64,000 nucleotides of DNA from Mycobacterium asiaticum (lineage in GTDB: Bacteria; Actinomycetota; Actinomycetes; Mycobacteriales; Mycobacteriaceae): positions 92,640-156,639 of the forward strand of contig NZ_LZLQ01000148.1 of assembly GCF_001673315.1 (NCBI RefSeq), read 5' to 3'. Of this stretch, positions 8,531 to 16,374 are shown piece after piece. Both the position numbers and the translations under genes were made by a program. Within the stretch, counting starts at the first letter, position 1; each line of letters starts with the position of its first letter. A model generated the notes under the pieces. That model saw nothing but the letters and a program-made list of their open reading frames with translations, was not told where the DNA came from and ran no database searches.

Positions 8531-8851
8531 GCTGGTTTCCTCCCTTGTTCACCCCAACATCCAGTCTCTGCCACAGAGAGTAGAGGACTGCGTTGCGCAC
8601 GGTGGCGTTCGATGCCGCGAGTTCCCATTTGTTCACTTCGCGGCAATACGAATTCACCTGCTGTAACGACACAGTAACAGCGTCTGACCTGGTTCGGAGC
8701 GTCCTGGTAGAGACTTCATAGGACACGGACAGACGATTTCGGGTATCGATGCGCGAAATGCGCTTTGCAAGGCGCTTTGCAAGGCGCTCTGAAACGCGCT
8801 TTGAAATGCATCCGTGCAGAACAGCGGGCTAGCTCCATAAGAAAACCGCCG
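8531..8851. other. Intergenic region between PPE and PE
   Basis: 321 bp without a gene, between the stop of the upstream PPE and the start of the PE. Its main content is a four-unit 12-bp tandem repeat near the PPE end. The remainder is AT-richer than the flanking genes and could carry a promoter for the PE-esxM-esxN segment. Confidence 0.5.
8760..8807. repeat. Four tandem 12-bp units
   Basis: Two identical units GCGCTTTGCAAG are followed by GCGCTCTGAAAC and GCGCTTTGAAAT with no spacer, about 45 bp after the PPE stop and 230 bp before the PE start. The last two units have drifted, so this is a short VNTR-like array or an array of binding sites. Confidence 0.85.
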
Positions 8852-10084
8852 TCATCCCGCGAACGGTGGCCGTGACATCACCGTCGGCCTGAACCCATAC
8901 TTCTGGCCCCCCGCGGCGTTCCCCGCCCCCGCGCCGGCCAGTGGGAGACCGCCGAGTAGGTTCCCGGCCCCGGATTCTGGCGCCGCGCTGATCGTCGACA
9001 CCGGTAGCGGTGCCGCGTGGCTCACCGTCGGACCTATTCCGGCGATGGCGGGAGGTACGGACAGCTTGCCGAGGGATGCTGCTTGGCCCACGCTCGCTGA
9101 CACCCCCCCGCCGCCGGAGCCCAGCAAGCCGCCCAAGCCACCTAACCCGTGTGCCGCGTTGCCGGCGGCCGATGCGGCGGCGGGGGCAAGTCCCTTGCTC
9201 AACGACAACAAGGTGTTCGCCATGCCGGTGGAGAAGTACGGCAGACCCTCGATGTTGTAGGCGGGACCCGCGAAGTTTCGGAACGCAGTGATGAACCAAG
9301 CTGGGTTCAGAGTGCTGTTCCCGCCGATTCCCGTCAACGCCGAACCGATGACCGAGTTCGGGTTGAAGGTCACACCGGTCAAACTCAACGGCGTCGTCGG
9401 ATTCAGCCCGATCAGGCCGGCGTTCGCGGGACCCACCAGGTTGGTCAACTGCGCCTGCAAGCTGCTAACCAGGTCCAAGATGGACTGCTGAGCTGACCCG
9501 GCCGCGGTTCCGAAGGCGTCCGTGACCGAGGCGGCTTGCAGGGCCGAGGCGGCCGGGCTAACCACTTGTGGCGGGGAGGCGACCGGGGTCACCGCCGCGG
9601 TGGCAGTCGAGGACGACGCCGCATATTGGTACATCGTCGCGGCGTCCTGGGCCCACATTTCCCCGTACTGCGCCTCCAGTGCCGCGATCGCGTTGGTGTT
9701 CTGGCCGAACACATTGGTAGCCAGCAATTGCATCAGTTGCAGGCGATTGCTGATGACGAGTTGCGGAGGCACCATCGCCGCCACGGCGTTCTCGTAGGCC
9801 GCGGCCGCCGCACTGGCCTGGCTGGCGAACTGTTCTGCCAGGCCGGCGGTGTCGCTGATCCAGGCGACATACGGAGTGGCTGCCTCGGTCATCGACGCCG
9901 ACGCCGGACCTAACCACTCTTCGCCGGTCAACTGCGTGATCACTGTCTCGTAGGCCAACGCCGCCGAGTTGAGTTCTGCGGCGAGGCCGTTCCACGCGGA
10001 AGCGGCGGACACCATCGGTGCCGATCCCGGACCGGAGTAGATCAGCACGGAGTTGATCTCCGGCGGTAGCGCTCCGAAATCCAT
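8852..10084 (-). CDS. PPE protein, ESX-5 locus (SVP-type with altered motif)
   Basis: 410-residue PPE protein with a standard N-terminal PPE domain (about 1-175, starting MDFGALPPEINS and including WNG). A hydrophobic mid-region is followed by a C-terminal part with GKLSVPPAI. The PPE-SVP subfamily motif is Gxx-SVP-xx-Trp; here Ile occupies the Trp position, so the motif is imperfect. The C-terminus ends in GFRPTVMSRPPFAG, the typical PPE25/26/27-like tail. An upstream in-frame start at 10135 was rejected in favour of the canonical PPE start with GGAAAGG just before it. It lies 10 bp downstream of a PE gene and is likely co-expressed and paired with it. Confidence 0.94.
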   Translation of the reverse strand: MDFGALPPEINSVLIYSGPGSAPMVSAASAWNGLAAELNSAALAYETVITQLTGEEWLGPASASMTEAATPYVAWISDTAGLAEQFASQASAAAAAYENAVAAMVPPQLVISNRLQLMQLLATNVFGQNTNAIAALEAQYGEMWAQDAATMYQYAASSSTATAAVTPVASPPQVVSPAASALQAASVTDAFGTAAGSAQQSILDLVSSLQAQLTNLVGPANAGLIGLNPTTPLSLTGVTFNPNSVIGSALTGIGGNSTLNPAWFITAFRNFAGPAYNIEGLPYFSTGMANTLLSLSKGLAPAAASAAGNAAHGLGGLGGLLGSGGGGVSASVGQAASLGKLSVPPAIAGIGPTVSHAAPLPVSTISAAPESGAGNLLGGLPLAGAGAGNAAGGQKYGFRPTVMSRPPFAG

Positions 10085-10094
10085 AGCCTTTCCT

Positions 10095-10394
10095 TTATCT
10101 GCTCGCGGCCGCGTTGGCGGCCTCGGTGGCTGCATACGACCCGGCGCTGGCGCCCAAGGTCCGGACGAACATTTCGTGGATGGCGGCCGCCTGCGCGCTG
10201 ACTGCCTGGTACATCTGGGCGTGCGCGGCGAATTGTGCCGCGGTCAACGCTGAAACCTCGTCGGCGGCGGCGGGGACTACCCCGGTGGTGGGAGCAGCGG
10301 ACGCCGCATTTTGGGCGCTGAGCGCAGAGCCGATGCCCTGCAGGCTGGCGGCAGCCGCGGACAGTGCTTCGGGTTGTGTCGTCACGTAGGACAT
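10095..10394 (-). CDS. PE protein, ESX-5 locus (PE18/PE19-like)
   Basis: 99-residue PE-domain protein starting MSYVTTQPEAL and carrying the Tyr-x3-Glu signal (YAATE) at the C-terminus. It lies only 10 bp upstream of a PPE gene, the classical PE-PPE pair arrangement, so the two products are likely to dimerise. A much longer in-frame ORF reaching 10805 was rejected because it runs into the preceding PPE gene and lacks the PE start. A ribosome site AAGGAGA precedes the ATG. Confidence 0.95.
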   Translation of the reverse strand: MSYVTTQPEALSAAAASLQGIGSALSAQNAASAAPTTGVVPAAADEVSALTAAQFAAHAQMYQAVSAQAAAIHEMFVRTLGASAGSYAATEAANAAASR

Positions 10395-10441
10395 TTCTGA
10401 TCTCCTTCTTCGGATGACTTGTCGGACAACAGGATTGACTT

Positions 10442-11668
10442 CTAACCCGCGGATGGTGAGCGAGTCAGCACGCTGTGACGGAAGCCGTACTTGGTGACGT
10501 AACCCTCCGCCGTACGCCGGCCCGCGCCGCTCATCGGTATTCCTCTGAGCAAGCTCGACGACGTAGCAGCGTGGGCAGGATTCACACCCGCCCCGAGGCT
10601 CTCGGTTCCCGTGGGCAACGGTGTTATCTGCGCAACCGTCGTCGCAGACCACGTCGGCGGAACCGAAAGTTTGCCGATGGCAGTGGCCTGGCCCCAGCCG
10701 GCGGATACCGGACTGCCCCAAGCTCCTATTGCCCCGGGTGGTGTGAGTGCGCCACCCAGCGCTGGGTTGGGCGCTGGAGCGCCGGGCAGCAAACCGCCGC
10801 CCCATGCGACCAGGGAATTGACGGATCCCAGTGCGAAGTAGGGGTAATTGGTGACGGAGTTCCAGATGTTGGTGGAATTGCCGAAGATCGTCGCGACGAG
10901 TCCGTTGGACCCCACAACCCAGGGCGGAACGACCAATCCCTCTGGGGCGAACGAGAATCCCAGCTGCGTCAGTACCGAGTCAAACCCGGCTACCGGCGCA
11001 GAATTGAGGATCGCCGATCCAAGTTCGGGAAGCGAGGAAGGTAACAACGTCATCGGCGCGACGGCAGCCGCGGAGTTGCCCGCCGGAACGGCAAGGGCTT
11101 CGCCGACGGCCGCCGCCTGCGCGGATACTGAATCCGCGTCGGCGGTGATAGGGGGCTCGGTGAACGGGTTCAGTACCGACGCGGTCGCCGAGGAGGCGGC
11201 GTACCCATACATTGCGACCGCGTCCTGGGCCCACATCTCGGCGTACTCGGCTTCGGTGGCCGCGATGGCTGGTGTGTTCTGACCGAAGAAGTTCGTCGCG
11301 ACCAGCACCGCGAGTAACGCCCGGTTGGCCGCGACCATCGTCGGCGGCACGGTCATCGCGAACGCGACGTCGTACGCCGCGGCGGCTGCTCGGGCCTGCA
11401 TGCCGGCCTGGTCGGCCTGCTCGGCGGTGACGCCCAGCCAAGCCACGTACGGGGCGGCTGCGGCCATCATCGCAGCGGAGGCCGGACCTACCCAGGGTGA
11501 GCTGGTCAGTTCGGTGACGATCGAGCCGTATCCGGCGGCTGCCGTGCTCAACTCGGCGGCTAGCCCGTCCCACCCCGCCGCGGCGGCCAGCATCGGCCCC
11601 GATCCTGGTCCGGCGTACATCCGCCCCGAGTTGATCTCGGGCGGAAAAGCTCCGAAGTCCAACACCAT
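10442..11668 (-). CDS. PPE protein, ESX-5 locus (PPE-SVP subfamily)
   Basis: PPE protein of up to 408 residues, first of the PE/PPE set after eccC5. The PPE domain covers about residues 1-180, and the SVP motif is intact (GKLSVPPTW, about 325-335). The C-terminus GFRHSVLTRSPSAG resembles PPE25-27. The start is ambiguous: ATG-GTG-TTG are three consecutive possible starts after the ribosome site GAGGAGG. The TTG at 11662 has the best spacing (7 nt) and would give the canonical MDFGAF beginning. The gene precedes the 10095-10394 PE gene by 47 bp. Confidence 0.94.
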   Translation of the reverse strand: MVLDFGAFPPEINSGRMYAGPGSGPMLAAAAGWDGLAAELSTAAAGYGSIVTELTSSPWVGPASAAMMAAAAPYVAWLGVTAEQADQAGMQARAAAAAYDVAFAMTVPPTMVAANRALLAVLVATNFFGQNTPAIAATEAEYAEMWAQDAVAMYGYAASSATASVLNPFTEPPITADADSVSAQAAAVGEALAVPAGNSAAAVAPMTLLPSSLPELGSAILNSAPVAGFDSVLTQLGFSFAPEGLVVPPWVVGSNGLVATIFGNSTNIWNSVTNYPYFALGSVNSLVAWGGGLLPGAPAPNPALGGALTPPGAIGAWGSPVSAGWGQATAIGKLSVPPTWSATTVAQITPLPTGTESLGAGVNPAHAATSSSLLRGIPMSGAGRRTAEGYVTKYGFRHSVLTRSPSAG

Positions 11669-12073
11669 CCCTCCTCAGCCGACCGCGCTCGCGCGCCGGG
11701 TCGTCGCCGTGGCGTCATCTGCAGCGGTTGCACGGCGAATCGATACGGCCGGGACGGCAATGTCCCTGGCCGTTCTCCCCCAATAGATTTCGCCGCAACC
11801 AAGAAAAGCCGCGAATACTAGCATCATTTGCTACTTGATGGTCCGTCACAGAACCGTTGCATATCAAACACATTAGATTGCACCCGACGCTCAGGTCGCC
11901 CAGGACGCGAACAATTCACTCCCCGCAAACCGATGTTCAGCTTTCGTTCAACAAACGGTCAGGGCTGGACCGTGCAACGTGGCAAAACGGGACTTAGGAG
12001 CAAATCGGTGCCTTCGATTCGGTCCACCGTCCGTAGTTATGCCTACGCTATGAAAAGTCGTCTCTGACAAATT

Positions 12074-12092
12074 TTCTATGACGGTCATAGAA
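12074..12092. promoter_or_regulatory. Operator-like inverted repeat
   Basis: TTCTATGAC and GTCATAGAA are perfect 9-bp arms around a single G, inside a longer AT-rich near-symmetry. The size and tight spacing are those of a TetR- or MarR-type operator. It lies about 400 bp upstream of the PPE gene and near the end of eccC5. No divergent gene remains for it to control. Confidence 0.5.
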
Positions 12093-12133
12093 TTTGGCGC
12101 GCACTCCGAGGTCGGCTCCCGCCGCCACCAGTA

Positions 12134-12174
12134 AACACAGCCGCCGCGCGGGAGACCCGCGCGGCGGCTGTGTT
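12134..12174 (-). terminator. Strong hairpin after eccC5
   Basis: A perfect 17-bp GC-rich stem (arms 12134-12150 and 12158-12174, starting AACACAGCC) with a 7-nt loop lies 33 nt after the eccC5 stop. There is no T-run, as is usual in mycobacteria. It probably ends the eccB5-eccC5 message, separating it from the PE/PPE genes. Confidence 0.8.
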
Positions 12175-12207
12175 GGTGACTTGCCTGGGATTACTTCTTG
12201 CCTGGGA

Positions 12208-15200
12208 TTACTTGTTGTGCACCTCGGTGGCCGCGACCTGGACGAAGACCCCGGTGTCCTCTGCCATCAACAGACCCCGACCACGGGGCAGCGGACCGCC
12301 CTTCATCTTGCCGCGAATGAAGCCCTCGTCCGGGTCGGCATCCATCACCAGCAACGGTGCGTTGGCCTGATGCAGGGCCCGCAGCATCGGGTCGCTGCCC
12401 GCCGAAGACCAGCCACCAAACGTGCGGGTGACGATCACGTGCAACCCGACGTCGGCGGCGCGGGTCACGAACGGAACGACCTTGTGCAGTGGTGAGTCGA
12501 AGCCCGGCGGCAACTGCTGAATGTCGTCGACGATCAGGAAGATTTCCGGACCGCTCCACCAGGCCCGCGACAGCAGCTCCTCGGCGGACAAACCCGGGGG
12601 TGGCTCACGTCCGGCCAACGTAGCGGCCAGCTCGCCCATCATTGCCACCACGCCGTCGAGGTTGTAGGCGAACCTCTCGACGTAGTCGGACCCCAGCGTG
12701 GTCAGCAGTTGCCGGCGCGGGTCGATCAGCCACACCTGTGCCGACCGCCGTCCCGCCGGCGGCGTCGGCGCGCTGGTGGCACCCGGCGCGTACAGCCGAC
12801 CGATCTCGGACATGATTGTGGCCAGCGTCGTGGTGCGCCCACATTCGCGACGGCCGGTGACCATCAGGTGCGAGTTCTCGGCGAAGTTGAGGTACACCGG
12901 TTGCAGGTCCAATTCCGATATGGCCCAAGCGATTCCGCCGGCACCGACACCCTGGCGGGTATCCCGTGCCGCCAATTCGCGTACCTGCTCCACGCCGAAC
13001 TTCGCCGGCAACCGCCGTACCGGCGGTGCCGCAGCGGTGGTGAGCCGGCTGACCGCCGCGATAACGCTGTCGCTCTCGAACACGTTGTTCGATGTGCTGC
13101 CCAGCGCCGGGCGTGCCACCAGGGTGTGCAGACCGGCCTGCGGGTCGCTGTCCAACCGAACGTAGTTCACGGCCACCATGCCGCGGCCCGGCTTGACCGG
13201 AACGTCCTTGGCGAACCGGGACCGCACCAGCTTGGCGTCCTCCACCGCGGCCAGGCGCAGCTCGACACGGGAACCGAAACCACTGCGCACGGGTGGCCGT
13301 AGCTCCGATTCGCGGTCGGCGGTGACAACCACGTGCACGCCGAAGGACGGACCCTGGTTGATGATCAGGTTGACCTGGTCGATCAACACCTCGTTTTCCT
13401 CGGCCAGCGCCCGGTAGTTGTCGATGACGAGATAGACATCGCCGAACCCGTCGTTGGGCACGGGTCCCGCTTCGCCGCCGAACTTGCGCCGGCGGAACAT
13501 CTCCATCGACGCAATGCCGTACTCGAGGAAGCTGCGCTTGCGCTCACGCACCAGCGCCAGCAATTCGGCCACCGTCCGGCGCACCCCGTAAGGATCGGTG
13601 GGGCCGGCAACTTCGCCGACGTGTGGCAACCGGGCGATGGTGGTCAACGCGGTGCTGCTGTACGACAAGCAGTAGAACTGAACCTGCTCGGGAGTGTGCG
13701 TCAGGGCCGCCGAGCAGATCAGCGTCTGCAACGCCGTCGTCTTGCCCGAACCACCGGCGCCCAGGATCAGCACGTTGGCGCCGGGCCCAGAGGTGTCCAC
13801 GGTCCACGGCGGCTGGTCATGCTTGAACGGCCGGTCGATGATGCCGATCGGGAACACCAGGTTTTGGGCCGACCCGTAGTCCTTGTGCCATGGGTGGCCG
13901 AGGAAGCGGTTGACCAACTCGTCGATGGCAACCGGCTCGGTCAGCGGCGGCTGCCACAACCGGTACGGCTGGAAGTTGATCCTACGGAGCTGGTCGATGA
14001 TCACGGTGCCGACCTTCGGCGTCCTGATCGCTTCCTCTTGCTCTTCCTCGTTAGCGGCGCCGTTTACCTCGCCGTTGGTGTAACTGGGCACCGCCGGCTC
14101 GACGCTGGGCCCGCCCACGCTGACCTCCAGCGGGGTGAACGAGTTGGTGAACAGCTGCGGGCGCACGTAGTCGATGCTGTGCACCAGAACCGGCGCTTCT
14201 TCCCCATCCACACTGGAAATGCGCAGGTAGTCCCGCCACAGAAACTCGGCCTGGAAGCGGATGATGTCTTCCAGGCTTTTCCGGAAGTACCCCAACCCGG
14301 CCTGGGCGGGCAGATTCACCGCGTTCGGCACGCCGGCCGCCTGAGCCGCCCCCGCGGTGCGTGCTTTCAGCACCAACCGGTAACCCATGTTCTCCATGAG
14401 CTTCTCGGCGCGACTCTCGATGGTCTGCGAGGCCATCATCAGGTGGATCCAGTACGCACGTCCCTGACGCCCGATGGAGTCCAGCACGTCGACGGCCGTC
14501 GGCATGATCCGGAACCACTCGTAGAACTCGTCGATGACGACCACCAGCATCGGCAGCGGCGCCATGTCCTGGCCACGGGCCCGCATTCTGGTCCGGACCG
14601 AGTTGTACTCCTTGGCGTCGTCCACACCGGCGCTGTCACAGATCGCCTTGCGGCGGGCGATCTCGCCCCACAGCGCGTCCAGGAACCGTTCCATCAGCGC
14701 CTGGTCTTCTTCCAGGTCAGTGATGATGCGCGAAACGTGCGGGACCCCGGCGAACGGCTTGACAGCCGAACCACCCTTGAGGTCGGCCAACACGAACTGC
14801 AGTTCCTCCGGCGGGTGGCCAAGCATCAGCGACTCGATCACTGTGCGCACCAGCGTCGACTTACCGGAACCGGTCGTACCCGACATGACCCCGTGCGGGC
14901 CGTCACCGCCTTCGTCCAGCGACTTCATGTCCAGGAACAGCAGCTCGCCATTGTCGGAACGATTGCCGAACGGCACCCGCAGCCTGGAGCGGCCCATCGT
15001 GTCGGTGCGGCTGCCCCACAGGTCCTCGAAGTCGATCGCGGCCGGATCATCGATGCCGTAGTAGGACAGGATGTCGCGGGCCCCGATGTGAGCCACCCGC
15101 TGACCGATTTCTTCATAGGCCTCGGCCAGCCGCCACTGCGCCAGTTTCTGAGCGAACTGCTCGGCCTCGGCGATGCTCATCTGGTCGGTCAGCGCGAAGA

Positions 15201-16374
15201 ACCACGCCTTGTCGTCGATCACCATCCAGGTGTCGCGGTCGCGCGGCAGCGCCTCGATGACGCCGACCTTGTCGAACTCGAGCTTGCGCTCGGGGACGCC
15301 GGTCCACATCGGTGATCCCGTCAAGTCGAAGAAGGTGACGCCGTCGACGCCCTCGGCGCTGATCACGTACTCCCACTGGGGGTCTTCGACGTCGGCGATG
15401 ATCACGTGGTGCGGCGTGGGCGTCTGTGCGGACGAGCTGGCGTGCCGGGGCGTGAACGATCCGCGACCGGCGAACAGCTCGGCCTGCTCGGCGGCGAACT
15501 CGCGCACAGAGCTGTAGACCATCCGGGCGCTCCCTGCGGCGTCAGTGCGGCGCGCATCGCCGAAGTGCGGTAGCCACTTCACCCAGTCCCACTCGTCCAA
15601 GTCGGAACTGACCACGACCAGCCGGACGTGGTCCGGGCCGTGCGAGAAAGCCAGCTGGCAGATGATCGCCCGCATCAGCCCGAGCACCTGCTCGCGCTCG
15701 CCGATCAGTGCGTACCAGGGCTCGACCAGCACCGAGATCATCTTCGGCAGGTTGTAAACCACGCTCTGGTAGCGACCGAATTCCTGCAGCGCCTTGCCCG
15801 TCACCGGCTCCAGCTCGATGTCGGTCGGCATGTTCTGCGGCTCACCCCAAGTCACCTCGGGCCGCGTCATCCCCACGCCCACCCGGACGACACCGAAGTT
15901 GAGGTCCTTGCCGTCGGGCTTGCGCTCCCACATCCGCGGCGATCCGACTGCCGCCGCGAGGGTGTCGGGAGCCGGGTGGAACCACCGGTAGTTGGCGTCC
16001 ATGCTGTCGGCCGACTCCTGCGCGGTCTCCCGCAGCATGTCCAGCATCAGCATGAACTGGGCCCGCATGGCGTCCAGCTTGGGTCGGCTCATTTGTTGCT
16101 GACCGCCGCCGACCCCGCGGAACATCATCAGCATCATCCCGCCGACCATGAAGATCGGGAAGATCGAACCGACACCGCCGAACACGTGCGAACCGCTGGC
16201 AAAGGTCATGGCGACCATGCCGCCCAGCAGGCCGATGACGACGACACCCACCACGATCAGCCACCAGGGCTTGCCCTCCGGCGGCGGGATGCTCAGCGGC
16301 GTGGGAAGGACGATGTTTTCCGGCTTGATTACCGGAGGCTTCTCCGGTGTGGGTCGTGCAAAACCACGTTTCAC
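12208..16374 (-). CDS. eccC5: EccC5, ESX-5 FtsK/SpoIIIE-type motor ATPase
   Basis: Motor ATPase of the ESX-5 membrane complex, 1388 residues, close to the 1391 of M. tuberculosis. Two N-terminal transmembrane helices (about 38-60 and 65-85) are followed by three FtsK-like ATPase domains. The first has an intact Walker A GTTGSGKST (about residue 497) and the second GAGGSGKTT (about 871). The third has the degenerate GRRECGRTT (about 1174), which lacks the P-loop Lys. The first domain is the catalytic one in this family; the others act in substrate signal recognition and regulation. The start is a GTG at 16374, chosen because GTGA overlaps the eccB5 stop and gives MKRGFARPTPEKPP. A longer ATG frame at 16584 only runs through eccB5. 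Confidence 0.97.
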   Translation of the reverse strand: MKRGFARPTPEKPPVIKPENIVLPTPLSIPPPEGKPWWLIVVGVVVIGLLGGMVAMTFASGSHVFGGVGSIFPIFMVGGMMLMMFRGVGGGQQQMSRPKLDAMRAQFMLMLDMLRETAQESADSMDANYRWFHPAPDTLAAAVGSPRMWERKPDGKDLNFGVVRVGVGMTRPEVTWGEPQNMPTDIELEPVTGKALQEFGRYQSVVYNLPKMISVLVEPWYALIGEREQVLGLMRAIICQLAFSHGPDHVRLVVVSSDLDEWDWVKWLPHFGDARRTDAAGSARMVYSSVREFAAEQAELFAGRGSFTPRHASSSAQTPTPHHVIIADVEDPQWEYVISAEGVDGVTFFDLTGSPMWTGVPERKLEFDKVGVIEALPRDRDTWMVIDDKAWFFALTDQMSIAEAEQFAQKLAQWRLAEAYEEIGQRVAHIGARDILSYYGIDDPAAIDFEDLWGSRTDTMGRSRLRVPFGNRSDNGELLFLDMKSLDEGGDGPHGVMSGTTGSGKSTLVRTVIESLMLGHPPEELQFVLADLKGGSAVKPFAGVPHVSRIITDLEEDQALMERFLDALWGEIARRKAICDSAGVDDAKEYNSVRTRMRARGQDMAPLPMLVVVIDEFYEWFRIMPTAVDVLDSIGRQGRAYWIHLMMASQTIESRAEKLMENMGYRLVLKARTAGAAQAAGVPNAVNLPAQAGLGYFRKSLEDIIRFQAEFLWRDYLRISSVDGEEAPVLVHSIDYVRPQLFTNSFTPLEVSVGGPSVEPAVPSYTNGEVNGAANEEEQEEAIRTPKVGTVIIDQLRRINFQPYRLWQPPLTEPVAIDELVNRFLGHPWHKDYGSAQNLVFPIGIIDRPFKHDQPPWTVDTSGPGANVLILGAGGSGKTTALQTLICSAALTHTPEQVQFYCLSYSSTALTTIARLPHVGEVAGPTDPYGVRRTVAELLALVRERKRSFLEYGIASMEMFRRRKFGGEAGPVPNDGFGDVYLVIDNYRALAEENEVLIDQVNLIINQGPSFGVHVVVTADRESELRPPVRSGFGSRVELRLAAVEDAKLVRSRFAKDVPVKPGRGMVAVNYVRLDSDPQAGLHTLVARPALGSTSNNVFESDSVIAAVSRLTTAAAPPVRRLPAKFGVEQVRELAARDTRQGVGAGGIAWAISELDLQPVYLNFAENSHLMVTGRRECGRTTTLATIMSEIGRLYAPGATSAPTPPAGRRSAQVWLIDPRRQLLTTLGSDYVERFAYNLDGVVAMMGELAATLAGREPPPGLSAEELLSRAWWSGPEIFLIVDDIQQLPPGFDSPLHKVVPFVTRAADVGLHVIVTRTFGGWSSAGSDPMLRALHQANAPLLVMDADPDEGFIRGKMKGGPLPRGRGLLMAEDTGVFVQVAATEVHNK

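Larger units (their letters stand above)
11669..12207. other. Gene-free region where cyp143-ferredoxin lie in M. tuberculosis
   Basis: 539 bp between eccC5 and the first PPE gene with no credible reading frame. M. tuberculosis carries cyp143 and a ferredoxin gene (Rv1785c-Rv1786) here. It contains a strong hairpin next to eccC5, an operator-like palindrome, and an AT-richer stretch at 11800-12080 that may include the PPE promoter. No recognisable remnant of a P450 was found by eye. Confidence 0.6.

Noticed and set aside
10395..10805. Long N-terminal extension of the second PE gene
   Set aside because: The frame runs inside the preceding PPE gene; the canonical PE start MSYVTTQPEAL with ribosome site is at 10394.
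11828..12067. Small plus-strand ORF in the eccC5-PPE gap
   Set aside because: No recognisable protein pattern and no ribosome site; the region is better explained as regulatory.
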